A DNA stretch of 64,000 nt, from assembly GCF_003144115.1 (NCBI RefSeq), contig NW_020312001.1, positions 284,845-348,844 of the forward strand, in the 5' to 3' direction. A model generated the notes under the pieces. That model saw nothing but the letters and a program-made list of their open reading frames with translations. It made no database searches and had not been told where the DNA came from. Below are positions 1-14,454 of this stretch, piece by piece (position 1 is the stretch's first letter; every line of letters begins with the position of its first letter). Made by a program: the position numbers and the translations under genes. The DNA is from Tilletiopsis washingtonensis (Eukaryota > Basidiomycota > Exobasidiomycetes > Entylomatales).

Positions 1-2697
<2,697 letters not shown>

Positions 2698-3839
2698 TCA
2701 CGCCTCCTGCACCACGCCGACCTGCGCCGCACGCAGCACGCGGCCCTTGATCATGAAGCCGAGCTTGGAACACTCGAGCACGCTGCCCGGCTCCTTGCCC
2801 GGCACGGGCGCCTGGTAGAGCGCCTCGTGCAGCACCGGGTCGAACTTCTCGCCCGTGGGGTCGTACGTCGTGACGCCGTGGCGGGCGAGCATGTCGCGGA
2901 TGCTCTTGCTCGTCAGCTCCACGCCGTCGTACAGCTCCGCCACGGCGCGCCGCGGGTCCTCCGACGGCAGCTCCTTGGGCGCCTGGCGCAGCGCCTCGGG
3001 CACGCTCTTGAGCGCCAGCTGCAGCACGTCCAGCGACGCCGTCAGGTCGCGCGCAAACTTGGTGATGGCAAAGTCCGACGCCTGCGTCTTCTCTTCGCTC
3101 GAGCGCCGCTGGATATTCTGCAGGTCCGCCTTGGCGTACAGCACCTGGTCCTGCTCAGCGATTGGGGGTCAGCACAAGCTCGCAGGCACGGCGACGCCGC
3201 GCGAGTCTCCGGCACAGGCCTGGTGGCATCACTACACAGCTGCAGCCTTGCGCACAGCGAGTCCAGAGCGGAGAAGCTCCGCTGTCCGTGCGCTCATGTA
3301 CATGCTCGACGTCGCGCAATCAGCACCTTGGCTGAGCAAGTGATCAAGCATCTGCGCGAAGAAGTGCCTCGGGAGCAGGGCGCGCTGCTGCCGAGCCTGG
3401 CTGTGCCAAAGTCGTTCTGCGTCACGGCAGTGACAGCAGCGTGCACTGGCCCGCTCGAACTTCGCCACGATGCCATCGCTGCGCCTCTCTCTTCGCCCCT
3501 TGCACGACTCACCTGCAGCTCCTTGATCTTTGCGTCCTTCTCCTTCAGCTTCGCCTCGTGCTCCGCCGGCGCCGCGGCGGCGCCCTTGGCGTCGGGCGTC
3601 TCCTTGATGCCCAGGCCCTTGCCCACCGCCGACTCCTTGCTCTCGGCCGACTCCTCGGCGGGCGTGCCCTTGGCGTCGGCGAGGCGGCGCGGCGCGCTGG
3701 TCGACATGGGCGCCACGAGGCGGGTGGCGCGCGGCAGGCGGGCGCCGGCGACGGCGACACGCGCGGCGCTGCGCGGCGCACGCAGCGACGACGAGGCCTG
3801 TGCCAGCAGCTGGCGTGCGGGGTTCCGGGCCAGCGACAT
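2698..3839 (-). CDS. MGE1: Mitochondrial GrpE-type nucleotide exchange factor
   Basis: Releases ADP from matrix Hsp70 (Ssc1) during protein import and folding. Exons: 3513-3839 and 2698-3150, giving 259 aa. The first ~55 residues are Arg/Ser/Ala-rich with no acidic residue, as in a mitochondrial presequence (MSLARNPARQLLAQ at the start). A charged coiled-coil stretch (EHEAKLKEKDAKIKELQ) leads into the GrpE core, with ALYQAPVPGKEPGSV and the C-terminal motif KLGFMIKGRVLRAAQVGVV. Phase is 0 on both sides of the intron. That intron (3151-3512, 362 nt) is much longer than others here, so a small unseen exon is possible, although ELQ-DQVLYAKADLQN joins naturally. An in-frame ATG 33 nt upstream (3872) is an alternative start. 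Confidence 0.93.
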
Positions 3840-4827
3840 TGTGTGTGTGAGATGGATGCGGTGCGGAGGCAAGCAGCTGTGCGGCGGCTGCTGCAGTCAG
3901 CGGCGCCGCTGTGGAGGAAGCGCGGCGCAGCGGCTGGAAGCTCGGCGTGGCGGGCGCGGCGGCCGGCTCGGGCCGACGGCGCGCCACGTGATCTCGCGCT
4001 CGTGGAGAGCAGCAGCGGGCACGACCCCTGAGCCGCCTGCCGCCGCCGCCGCTGCCTCCTGACCGCAACACCACAACAACGAGCCAAGCGGAATATGGCG
4101 GCCTTGCGCTCAGCCGCAGCCACAATCTCGCATTCGCACCCACACGCGTGCCAATCGCGTCTGTGCCGGTCAGCTAGCAGAGCGCCGGCCGGGTCGCTGT
4201 TGTGCGCGTGCATCCTCGGCGGCCGTCGCTTCGCCTTGGCCGCAGAGGCGAGGAGGCACTCGCTTTCAGCTCAGGGGCGCCCCTGTCGCACTGCAAGTGC
4301 ACTCGATGGCCCTGATTGCCGCCGGCACCGGAGCCCCTAAGCTGCGAGAGGCGCACGCCTCGAGCGCATTGCGCGAAGCGACGCCCGAGCCCCACCGACT
4401 CACTGCGCCCTCCATAGCCGCACTCAAAGCAAGGCGCTATCGAGCGGCTCCGCCGGGGAGCGAGAGCCGAGCTGGGCGCCGCATGGTGTCATGGCGGCAC
4501 GTCGACGGCGGTGAGGTTTTGCAGAGCAGCGCACGGTGCCCCACAGCGCGGCAGCAGCACTGTTGTGCCAGGTGCAGCGCCAGGGGTGCCGGCGCAGGCA
4601 GCCACACTGACTCCTGAAGCCGGCGGCGAGGACAAGACGTGCGCTCACTCGCAGATGCCGGCGCAGAGAGCAAGAAAGCGGCGCAAGAGCCGCAGCCCTG
4701 AGGGCCTTACATGAGCAGAGCAGCGCCGTCTGTCTGTCCCTCTCACCTCACCCACCTCTCTGCCTCCCGCCGCTTGCCTTCCACTGCTCACCAACAGACA
4801 CACCCATCCAACAGCGGCACGTCCGCC
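3840..4827. other. Divergent promoter region, GrpE / NRPS
   Basis: About 1 kb between divergent starts. A CACGTG E-box core lies at 3985-3990, about 145 bp upstream of the GrpE start. The 60 bases before the NRPS start are pyrimidine- and CA-rich, as in other leaders here. No gene or RNA recognised. Confidence 0.5.
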
Positions 4828-7800
4828 ATGGAGATCGCGCTGCATGACCCTCGCACGCCCCTCGAGCACTCGCTCGACGAGCGCGAGGGCTGGTCTGACG
4901 AGGAGCGCAACCGCCGCTGGCTCGCCGAGCGGCTCATGCCGCCGGCCGAGCTCTCGCACCTCGGCGCCGTGCTTAGCTGGCGCGCACAGACTAGTCCAGA
5001 CTACAAGGTGCTCAACTGGACGGAGCCGAAGGGCAAGTACGACCTCCAGGTGACGCGTTCGGTGAGTGTCGAGACTGGCCCGCAGCCGCCCGTGGCTCAG
5101 CGCTGACGGCCCCCCGGCCAGCTCACGTATGCCGAGCTCTGGGAGCAGGCGTCGCGTGTGGCGCGCATGCTCCGCGACGAGTGCGGCGTGCAGCCCGGCG
5201 ACCGCGTGCTCTGCGTCTTTGAGTTCGGCCTCAACTACTGGCCGGCGTTCTGCGGATGCTTTCTCGCGGGCGCAGGTGAGTGCGGCAGTGCGAGCCGGCT
5301 CGCGAGAGGCTACGCAGCTGACGTACCGCCAGTGGCCGTGCCGGCGTACCCGCCCGACCCGACCAAGCTGCAGGCGCGCCTGCCGGCCTTCTCGCGCATC
5401 GCCAAGGAGAGCGGCGCCAAGATGTGCCTGACGTCGGTGCTGTACTGGCGCGCCGCCTTCGTCTCGAGCGGCCTGTCGCGCATGCGCAACTTCGTGGCAC
5501 GCAACGGCCGCTCCGTCGAGTGGCCGCCGCTGACGTGGAAGACGACGGACAGCCTCAAGCCCGACGGCTTTCCCGTCGACTACGGCGCCTTCCACAGGCC
5601 GGCCGACGATGACCTGGCCTTCATCCAGTACACCTCGGGCAGCACGAGCGACGGCGGAAAGGGTGAGTGGCCCATGAGCGCAGCCACCTCCCACGCTCGT
5701 GCTGACGGTGTGACCAGGCGTGATGGTCACCCACCGGGCACTGCGTGCGAATCTCGAGGCCATCGGCTATGCCTCGAAGCACGTGCCGGGCGACCGCGTG
5801 TTCAGCTGGTGAGCCGTGCCAGCTCGGACCATCTCGTCGTCGCCGCTGACGCAGGCACCGCCAGGCTACCGGCCGGGCACGACATGGGCCTCGTGGGCTC
5901 GTACCTCTGTGCGCTGTGGGGCTCGTCGCAGGGCTTCTACGCGAGCCCGATTGAGTTCATCAAGAACCCGATGATCTGGATGACGGGCATGTCCAAGTTC
6001 CAGGCCAGCTTCTCGCAGGGCCCGAACTTCGCGTGGGCCTTGGCAGGTGAGTGCTGCGCTCATGCACCGCACGTCCGACACTCATCTCGACCGCGCTCGT
6101 AGTCAAGAAGTACGACGGACGGCCGCTGGATCTGTCGTACATGCGCATCCTGATCAACGGCGCCGAGCCGGTGCGGCCCGACACCCTGCGAGCGTTCCTC
6201 GCGCTGTACGCGCCGATGGGCCTCTCGCCGAGCTCTGCCCGCCCAAGTTTCGGCCTCGCAGAGAGTTGCGTCTACGTGACGGGCAACGACTACCCCAAGG
6301 AGATCGACGGCGACATCATCAGTGCCGAGGGCTATGTGCTGCTCGGCCCCGCCAAGCACCGCGACACCGACATCCGCATCGTCGACCTGCAGACGTGCAG
6401 GGAGGTGCCGCCGGGCTGCGAGGGCGAGATCTGGGTCACGAGCCAGAGTCTGGCGATCGGCTACTGGGGCCGCCAAGAGCTGAGTCAGACTGCCTTCTAC
6501 GCGCGCCTGGAAGGCACAGATCCCGCCATTCGCTGGCTGCGCACCGGTGACCTGGGCCGCCTGGTGCCTCGAGGCGGCGACGAGCGCCTGCATCTGGTCG
6601 TCAGCGGGTGAGTCGTCCGCGTTGTCCGGCCATCGCCTCACACAAGCGCATACTGACCATACGACATGGCCCAGCCGCGAGCGCGACATGATCATCCTTG
6701 GCGGCGTCAACAAGTTTCCGACAGACATCGAGGCCGAGGTCGCGGACGCGGCGCCCGAGCTTCTGCGTCCCGGCTGTGCGGCCGCCTTTGCCGTGCCGCT
6801 GGATCCGGAAGGGCAGGAGATCATCCTCGTGACCGAGGTCAGGGACGCGAAAGACGTTCGCGTGACGGATGCCGCTGCACGCCGCGCTCTTGCCGAGGAG
6901 CTCGCGTGTGGCGTGTGGGACGCCACCGAGGTGCCACTGTCGTCGATCGTCTTCATTCCGCCTCGCAGCATCTGCAAGACGACGTCGGGCAAGGTGCAGC
7001 GTCGCCTGTGCGCTTCTCTGCTTGCCAGCCAAAGCAAGGATCTGCCGATCCTCTGGCGCGAGGACAGCCTCGAGACGCCCGTGGGCAAGCACATTCTGCG
7101 CTCTCAAGTACAGGCAGCGCTGGCGGAAACGGAACACTCGGACGAGCTTGCAGCGCACATCGAAGAGATCATCAGCGAGGTGCTCGGTGCCACGCTGGCG
7201 GCAGCAGCGCCAGGCGAAGGCGCGACGCTGGCACAGCGCGGGCTGGACTCGATCCAGCTGATGCGTGCAAGCAGTCTCATCAAGCAGCGCCTCGGCATCT
7301 CCATCGGCCTCACAGACGTCGGCAGTCTGCAAGACGCCCAGAGTCTGGCTGTGCATGTTCGCAAGCACTGCGCCGCTGGCGGCGCACTTGCGCTGGACGC
7401 CGACGCGCCCAAGACGATCGTTCCGGACCCGGCTGCGCGCTATGAGCCTTTCCCGCTCATGGACATGCAGTCGGCGTATCTCTTCGGGCGCACCGCCGCG
7501 GTCGACGGGCTGGCGCCCATTGGCTGCCAGGTGCGTTACTGTCCTCTCCTGGCTCCCGGACCTACGTGCCTGACGATCCGCATCGCAGATCTACGAGGAG
7601 ATCGAGCTTACAGGCCCGCTGCGCGTCGAGCGCTACCAGACTGCGCTGCGCAGCCTCGTGCAGAGACACGATGCCCTGCGCGTAGTGTTCGATCTGGACA
7701 CTCTGACGCAGCGTGTCCTGCCCGAAGTGCCCGATGTGCAGATCGAGGTGCTCGACCTCGACGGCATGGGCGACCAAGAGGAGCAGAGTGTCGTTCTGCA

Positions 7801-10800
7801 GAGCATCCGCGAGGAGATGTGCTCGCAAATTCTGCCGGCTGATGAGGCGCCGCTGCTGCAACAGCGCCTCACAATCCTTGCGCCGGGACGTGCCTTCCTG
7901 CACATCGCCATCGACCTGCTGCCGCTCGACTTCTACAGCATCGGCCTCATCCTGGAGGAACTGCGCGCGCAGCTGCAGCAGGAGAGTCCGAGCTTCGCGC
8001 CGCTCGAGCTCACGTTCCGCGACTGTGTCCTTGCGCAAGCAGCCAGCCGCAAGTCTCGCGCGTACGCCCTTGACCGAGCGTACTGGACGGAGCGCGCACA
8101 GAGCTTCGCAGCGGCACCTGAGCTTCCGACGCTGCCGCGCGAGCTCGGCTCTGCTTTGCCGCCGGCCTTCCGTCGCTACCAGCATCGGCTGAGTGCTGAT
8201 GTGTGGCTCCGCACGGAAGCTCTCTGCAAGCAGCGGGGCACCAATGAGACGGCTCTGCTGGCCTCGGTGTACGCAGCCGTGCTCAGCCGCTGGTCCGGCT
8301 CGCCGCTCATGGCCATCAACTTGACGATCTTCAACCGCCTCTCGCTTCCATCGCACGCCGACCTCTCCCGCGTTCTCGGCGACTTCACGTCCTCGCTTCT
8401 GCTGGAACTGTCGGCCGCCGCGAGCGAGAGCCTGGCGACGCAGGCCGCGCGTGCCACCAAGCAGCTCGGCCAGGACATAGCGCACTCAATGTTCAGCGGC
8501 ATCGAACTCATGCGGCACATGCGCAGCGTCGGCATCGACTACAAGTCCAACGGCTTCGTCTTCACAAGCATCCTCAACCACGCGCTCGATCTCGGGCACT
8601 TTGAGCGCAACCTCGGAGGCCGGCGTGTGTATGGCGTGAGCTCCACGCCGGGCGTGCTCGTCGACTTCCAGGCAATCAAGGAGAGCGACGGAGGCCTCAT
8701 GGTGCGCTGGGACTGCCGCGACGGCGTCTTTCCGCCTGGCATGCTGGACACAATGTTCAGGGCCTTCACCTCGGTGCTTGACTCGCTGCCAAAGGAGCGT
8801 GCCTGGGATGCGCCCGTTGACGTTCGGCTCGGCTCGGATCTCGAAGCGCGGCAGCAGGCCAACTCGACGCAGCAGAATGTCGGCGCGCCTGACCTCCTGC
8901 ACCTTGCGTTCCAACAGATCGCTTCCACGCAGCCGACGCGCGCCGCCATTTGCGCTCCTGACGGCTTGGTCGTCAGCTATGGCGCCCTGCTCGTCAAGGC
9001 CACGCGCACGGCCGCATTGCTCGAGCCTCTCTTCGACGGCGTCCCGCGAGGCGAGCGCAAGGTGGCAGTCTTCGCCAAGCGGGGCTGGCGTCAAGCGGCC
9101 GCCGCCCTCGCTGCTCACTATGCAGGTGCAGCATGGGTGCCGCTCGCCACCGACCTGCCGCCTGCTCGTATCACCAAGATTCTGCACGGCTGTCGTTGCA
9201 CGATTGTCCTCGCCGACGAAGAAGCCGTTTCCAAGCTGCGAGGCGACCTCGCAGACCCGGCGGTGCGCGTTCAAGCTCTGGACGCCACGGTGCCGGACGT
9301 CGACGATGAGCACCCCGACTTCACCTCTGGCGCCCAGCCGAGCTCGCCAGCATACATCATCCACACGTCAGGCTCGACGGGCGAGCCCAAAGGCGTCGTC
9401 GTTTCGCACGAGGCCGCCGCAAACACCTGCTGGGACCTCTTCTCGCGCTTCTCGATCACGTCGGACGACTGTCTTCTTGCCGTCTCGCGCCTCGGCTTCG
9501 ACCTCAGCGTCTTCGATCTCGCGCTCCTCGGCCTCGGATGCCGTCTCGTGACGGTGTCGCAGGAGACCGAGAGTGATCCAGCTCATTGGCTCGAGCTCGT
9601 CATGCGGCATCGCTGCACCATCTGGAATAGCGTGCCGGTCGCGCTGCAGATGCTCCTGGAGATCGCCGACACGCCGCAGCAGCTGGCATCGCTCCGACTG
9701 GCAATGGTGTCTGGCGACGTCGTGCCTGCGCCGCTCGTGCAGCGTGTGCGTGCAGAGCACTCGGGACTGCGCCTGTGGTCGCTCGGCGGCGCCACCGAGT
9801 GCTCGATCTGGTCGATTGCCTACCCATGCGACGAGATGGTCGACACCCGGCGGCGCGTGCCCTACGGCCGTCCGCTGGCGAATCAGCGCTGGCACGTGCT
9901 CAGCAGCGTCTCGCCTCTGCAGCATGCGCCGACGTGGGTGACTGGCGAGCTGGTCATTGCTGGGAAGGGCCTCGCCATCGGCTACACGGATCCCGCCAAG
10001 ACAGCGGCCAGCTTCGTGACTGATCCGGCCTCGGGTGAGCGCCTGTATCGCACCGGCGACCTCGGACGCTACCTGCCCGACGGCACCATCGAGATCCTCG
10101 GGCGCATGGACAGCCAGGTCAAGACTGACGGCGGGCACCGCGTCGAGCTGACGGAGATCGAGAGCACCATCGACGGCATCGTCGGCGTCAAGCAGTCGGT
10201 CGTCGCTCTGCAGCCAGACCGCACGCTCGTCGCCTTCATCACGACTGAGCAGGCTGGCGACGAGGCCCCGGAGATGGATCCTGTCGAGAAGGCCGCCTTC
10301 CGCGACCGGCAGCTCGGCATCCTGGCTGCGTCGGGAGACGCGCTCGAGGTGCCCGGCGCCCCCATCGACGAGACGCTCGTGGTCCAGCGCAAGTCGTATC
10401 GCTCTTTCGAGTCTCAGACCCTCCCGGCCCAGACGGTGCATGCTTGGCTCGACCAGGCGTTGGGCCCCGACCTCCCGCACGGCATCGCGCCTGGCCGCAC
10501 AACAGATGTCAAGCTCTTCGCGTCGAGCTTCTTCGCGCTCAAGCTGGGCGACTCGTGGAAGTACGCCTATCCGTCGGCAGGCGGCCTCTATCCTTGCCGC
10601 GCCTTCCTCGAGGTCGGGCCCGGTCACGAGGTGCAGGCGGGCATCTACTACATCCATCTACAGCGTCAAAGCCTCGTGCTCGTCAAGCAGCCTCCGACGA
10701 CCACTCCTCTGGCCGAGGGCACGCTCCGCCTCTCCATCGTTGCGCACGAGCCCGCCATAGAGCCAGCGTATGGTAAGGCCTGGCGTGAGCTCGCCACGTG

Positions 10801-11930
10801 GGAAGCAGGCTACATGCTGGGCCTTGCTTCCGACGCTGCGGCACGGCAAGGCGCCTGTCTGGAGCCGTGCGACGGCACCTCGCGGCTTGCAGACGTCATC
10901 GACCCGCAAGAGGACGTCGTGCTCTGCACGTTCAGCGTTGCCAGCAAATCCGCCTCTTCGTCGCTCTCTACGTCCGGCGAAATGCTGCTCTTCGTGCGAC
11001 GAGGCGCGATCGAAGGCCTCGACGAGCCGTCGCTCTTCCGCGTCACGGGCGCAGGCCTCGAGCCCATCGGCACGCCCGCCGAGGCTCGCGAGATTGACGC
11101 CACGGGCGCGCTCGGCGAGAACGGCACGACGCTTGCCAGCAGCAGGCTCGTCGTGTGCCTGCTGGCCGATCTTCGCGATGCGCTCGAGGTAGGCCGCGCT
11201 GCGTGGCGGCTGCAGACGCGCGGCCTCAAGCACGGCATCGGAAGCTGCCCGATCCCGCGGCTGGACGCGGCGACAAGCAGCCTCGTCGAGGCACACGCGC
11301 TGGACAGCAAGCACCGCATCGCTCAGGTGCTGCTCTGCGGGCCGGTCTCGCAGGCGCAGCTTCTCGAGCGCGCATGGCCGTCGGGCTCGAGCCTGCGTCT
11401 GCCGCGCGTCGACCCGGTCAAGCACTACGTTGCCAAGCGGCTGCCGAGCTACATGGTCCCCGCACGCGTCATCTACCTCTCCTCCCTGCCGCTGTCGTCG
11501 AACGGCAAGGTCGACCGCAAGGCGCTGCCGATGCCGAGCAACACCCTTGCAGATGCGACGACAGAGGGCGCCGAGCGACCGTTCGCCGAGCCCGCGACCG
11601 AGGTGGAGCGCCGTGTGCGCACCATCGTTGCGCAGCTGCTCGAGGTCGACGAGACGACGAGTGAGTGCCCATCCCGTTCAGCTGCGCGTCCACCGCTGAT
11701 CTCAGCGCGCTCCAGTCTCGGTCGAGACGGACTTCTTTGCCGCCGGCGGCAACTCGCTGCAGGCCGTGCGCCTGATCACGCGCCTCAAGAAGGAGTTCGA
11801 GGTCACCGCGGACTACGTGACGCTCTTCCAGGAGCCGACGGTGCGCACCATCGCCGCCTGCTGCAGCCAGCGCTCTCTTCTGGGCGCCGCAGCGGCGGGC
11901 CTGGGCTCACTCCTGGGCCGCGCAGCGTGA
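4828..11930 (+). CDS. Bacterial-style lipo-thiazole NRPS: FAAL-ACP-Cy-A(Ox)-PCP
   Basis: Single-protein synthetase of ~2212 aa in nine exons: 4828-5061, 5122-5275, 5333-5662, 5718-5808, 5865-6046, 6103-6607, 6675-7530, 7589-11660, 11716-11930. All phases close. Order: fatty-acyl-AMP ligase (aa ~1-600; QYTSGSTSDGGKG, SWLPAGHDMGLVG, SFGLAES); ACP with GLDSIQ (Ser ~691); heterocyclisation domain (aa ~750-1190; FPLMDMQSAYLFGR and DLLPLDFYS, the DxxxxDxxS signature; GDFTS); adenylation domain (HTSGSTGEPKG ~1376; RTGDLGRYLPDG); an oxidase of the McbC/SagB FMN family inserted between A8 and A9 (aa ~1700-2050; YPSAGGLYP, GIGSCPI); A10 NGKVDRK; PCP with GGNSLQ (Ser ~2155). Inferred chemistry: a fatty acid is loaded, joined to Cys, cyclised to thiazoline and oxidised to thiazole. 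No thioesterase or reductase follows. Neighbours are housekeeping genes, so it is not in a visible cluster. Confidence 0.93.
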
Positions 11931-12052
11931 ACGGACGATGTGCTGGTACAATTACACCGGAGAAAGACACTTGTGACTGTGGCTGCCGTGGCTTGAAGAG
12001 CGCAAGAGACGGTGACGAGGATAATCTGGACAGCGGACCGAGCGGAAGAGAC

Positions 12053-12859
12053 CTAGCAGATGACGCAGCAGCAGCTGGACGGCACCTCGTCCTTCTTCTT
12101 GAGCGATTCGTCTGGCGAGCGCAAAGGGTCAGACGCGTGCGCTGCCGGGGCGCTGACTCAGGCTGCTCACCATCGCCTCGGATGCTCTCCGTCTTGACAG
12201 GCTTGATCAGCACGTGCACGACGGTCGTGCGTCCGAGCGGCATGGGCCCTGCTGCCGGCCCGCCGCCCGCCGCTGGCCCATCGCCGGAGAGCGGGGCGCG
12301 GTCGTCGAGGAAGTGGCCCATGTGGAGGATGCGCAGCGAGGAGGCATGTGGCGGACGCAGCGGCCAGTCTGTCGACGGCGTGTGAGCACAGCGCCAGATG
12401 AGGCGAGGAGCCGAGCTGTATGCCGCTGCGAAGGGCGCTGCTGCAGAGCAAGGCGGACTGTGACCCGCTCGATGGGCCAGCCACGGCGATTCGCGTGCCC
12501 AGCCTTCAGCTCAACACTGCGCAGCACGCAGCAGCGATCCCTGCGCCTGTCTCTGAATCTGCGCCCCTGCGGAGCTACCGCGCCCTGCTCTGCACCTGCC
12601 GCGCGCACTCACCGGCGGGCCACTCCTCCCAGAAGGTGCGGCGCACCTGCTCGACGGTCGTCTCGGGCTCAAAGTCGAAGAGGTGGCGCTGGCCGCCGAC
12701 GAGGAGCGCGTCGAGGCGCACCTTGCCGGCGCCCGGCCCGCCCGACGTGGCGACGCTGTGGCGCGAAAGTGTCTGCTGCACGGGCGACATGGCGGCGCCA
12801 CTGCTGCTGCTGGCGCTGCTGCTGCCGGCGGCCGGTGCCGCGACGGCCGAGGCGGACAT
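12053..12859 (-). CDS. UBL3/MUB-like membrane-anchored ubiquitin-fold protein
   Basis: Ubiquitin-like protein that is not conjugated but tethered to membranes by its C-terminus; animal UBL3 and plant MUB proteins sort cargo or dock E2 enzymes. Exons: 12613-12859, 12171-12368, 12053-12111, giving 167 aa. After a ~45-residue Ser/Ala-rich leader comes a beta-grasp fold: VRLDALLVGGQRHLFDFEP, then EEWPADWPLRPP and SSLRILHMGHFLDD, then TTVVHVLIKP. These match UBL3 blocks in order. The tail ends SSCCCVIC, so it carries a CaaX box (CVIC) preceded by two more cysteines, as expected for prenylation plus palmitoylation. The tail only appears when the last 59-nt intron is removed. The middle intron (244 nt) is long. 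Convergent with the NRPS, 122 bp apart. Confidence 0.88.
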
Positions 12860-14454
12860 GGCGAGCGAGGCGCGCGCGTGTGCGGGTGGGCGGGACTGCG
12901 GTGTGCTTGTGTGCGGCTTGCGGTGTGCGTGCGGCGTGGCGTGAGCGACGGCGAGGGCTTGCGGCTGTGGACGGCGGGAAGGAGGAGCTGGCGAGGAAGC
13001 GGGCCGAGGCGGCTGCTGCTTATGAACATCTGGGCCGATGCCGGTCACGGTCGGGCGAGGCGCGCCCTCGCCTCACTCACCGCGCCTTGCGGCGCAACGG
13101 CGAAGCCCGCCGCCGGCGCGGCACGGCGCGGCGCCGCAGGCGGGCGAGGAGAGGCGAGAGGGGCCATCCCCGCCCCCGCGATGCATATGCCGCCTCGCTC
13201 CGCACCGCACCGCTCACGCCTGCAGCAGCGCTGCAGCATGCAGCGCAGCGCCGCCGCCGGCTCCGCACACGGAGCCAAGCCTTGGCGAGCCAAGCCGCAC
13301 GTCGCGCAGCGTGAGCGCCGCACGCACCAGCGCCAGCATCAGCCACGTCGTGCTCGCATCACCTCTGCTCGCACGGCGTCCTCTTCTGCACCTGCATCAT
13401 CTCGCGCGATGCGAGCTGCGGCGGCGGCGCCCTTCGCCTCGCGGCCGTGCAGCTCTCTGCGCTGCGCAAGCTCGCATGATGGCAGCGCGCGGGGAGTGAG
13501 CGCAGAGAAGCCTGCAGCTGCTGCTGTTCATGCTTTCACCTGACTCGGCTGAGTCCAGAGTCCGCTGCTCCTGCAGGCCGCCGGTGCCGGCCGGCGTCGA
13601 GCGGGGTGCGTGCGCCGTGAGCTGAGATGCAAGCTCCTGAAGCCCGCCGGGCGCAGCGCACGGCGTGGGGTACAGCACTGCCGCAGCGTTGGAAGCTTCG
13701 GAGCGCTCCTGTGGGAGCACGCACCTTTCCAGAGAGGGGTCAAGAGGCCATTGTGTACCTGCGCTCTGGCGATCAGGCTCGCACGCGCATCGATCGCGCG
13801 CCTCCTCTGCGATAAGACGCTGCGCAGATGCTGCAAGCAGGCGCGCAGCAAGAGCGAGAGAGGGGCGCTGCTGGTCTGCTGCATGCTGCCACCTGGTTGC
13901 TGCTGCTGCCGCGCTGCGAGTCGCAGCCTGCGACTCGACTGGTGTTCTGCGGCAGGCGAGGAGCACGGCCGGCGGGGTGGAGCGAAGCACCTCCCGGACG
14001 TGCCCACGCTCCGCACGCACGCGCGCCAAGGCCGCCATGTCCGCCAGGCACCCGATGCCGCCGGCGCGCCGCCTTGTGCTCGCCAGCTGCCGCATGCCCA
14101 CCACAGATGAGGCCGCTCACCCTCTGACTGCCCGATGTCGTCCGACTTGCGGCACACATAGAGCAGCACGCCGAGGCGAGCAAGCGTCATGTTGCGCCAT
14201 GCAGCGAGCTGTGCTCATGATGGAGGCGAAGCACCGAGTGTGGGCTGACACAGGCGCCGAAGAGCGCGAGGTGCCGTTGCGGGGCGGGGCTGTTGCTGAG
14301 CTCACCCGAGCGCCACACGCGCCGCCGCGTGACAGGTGCGCCGACGCGACGCTTGCCTCCACTCCAGATCCAGGACGCCGTGTCGCCTCGTCTCGTCACT
14401 CGGCTCGCCTGCGCCTCAAGCAAGACCAGCCAGCCATACCCGCCTGCCGCAAGC
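12860..14454. other. Divergent 1.6-kb gap, UBL3-like / DUF427
   Basis: No gene I can support. Several open frames of 130-290 codons exist on both strands, all Arg/Ala/Cys-rich. A minus-strand stretch around 14110-14208 has a CACAG acceptor, an open frame and a GTGAGC donor, but no downstream exon fits it in phase. Confidence 0.5.

Noticed and set aside
4645-5763. 372-codon minus-strand frame over the NRPS 5' end
   Set aside because: It is antisense to spliced FAAL exons whose motifs are unmistakable.
7531-11930. Reading the NRPS as two genes (FAAL-ACP and Cy-A-Ox-PCP)
   Set aside because: The 58-nt intron 7531-7588 joins both halves in phase in the middle of the Cy domain (its FPLMDMQ start motif is upstream), so they form one protein.
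14107-14208. Exon-like minus-strand piece (MTLARLGVLLYVCRKSDDIG) between CACAG and GTGAGC
   Set aside because: No acceptor 48-90 nt downstream fits in phase and no family matches, so I left it out of the gene list.
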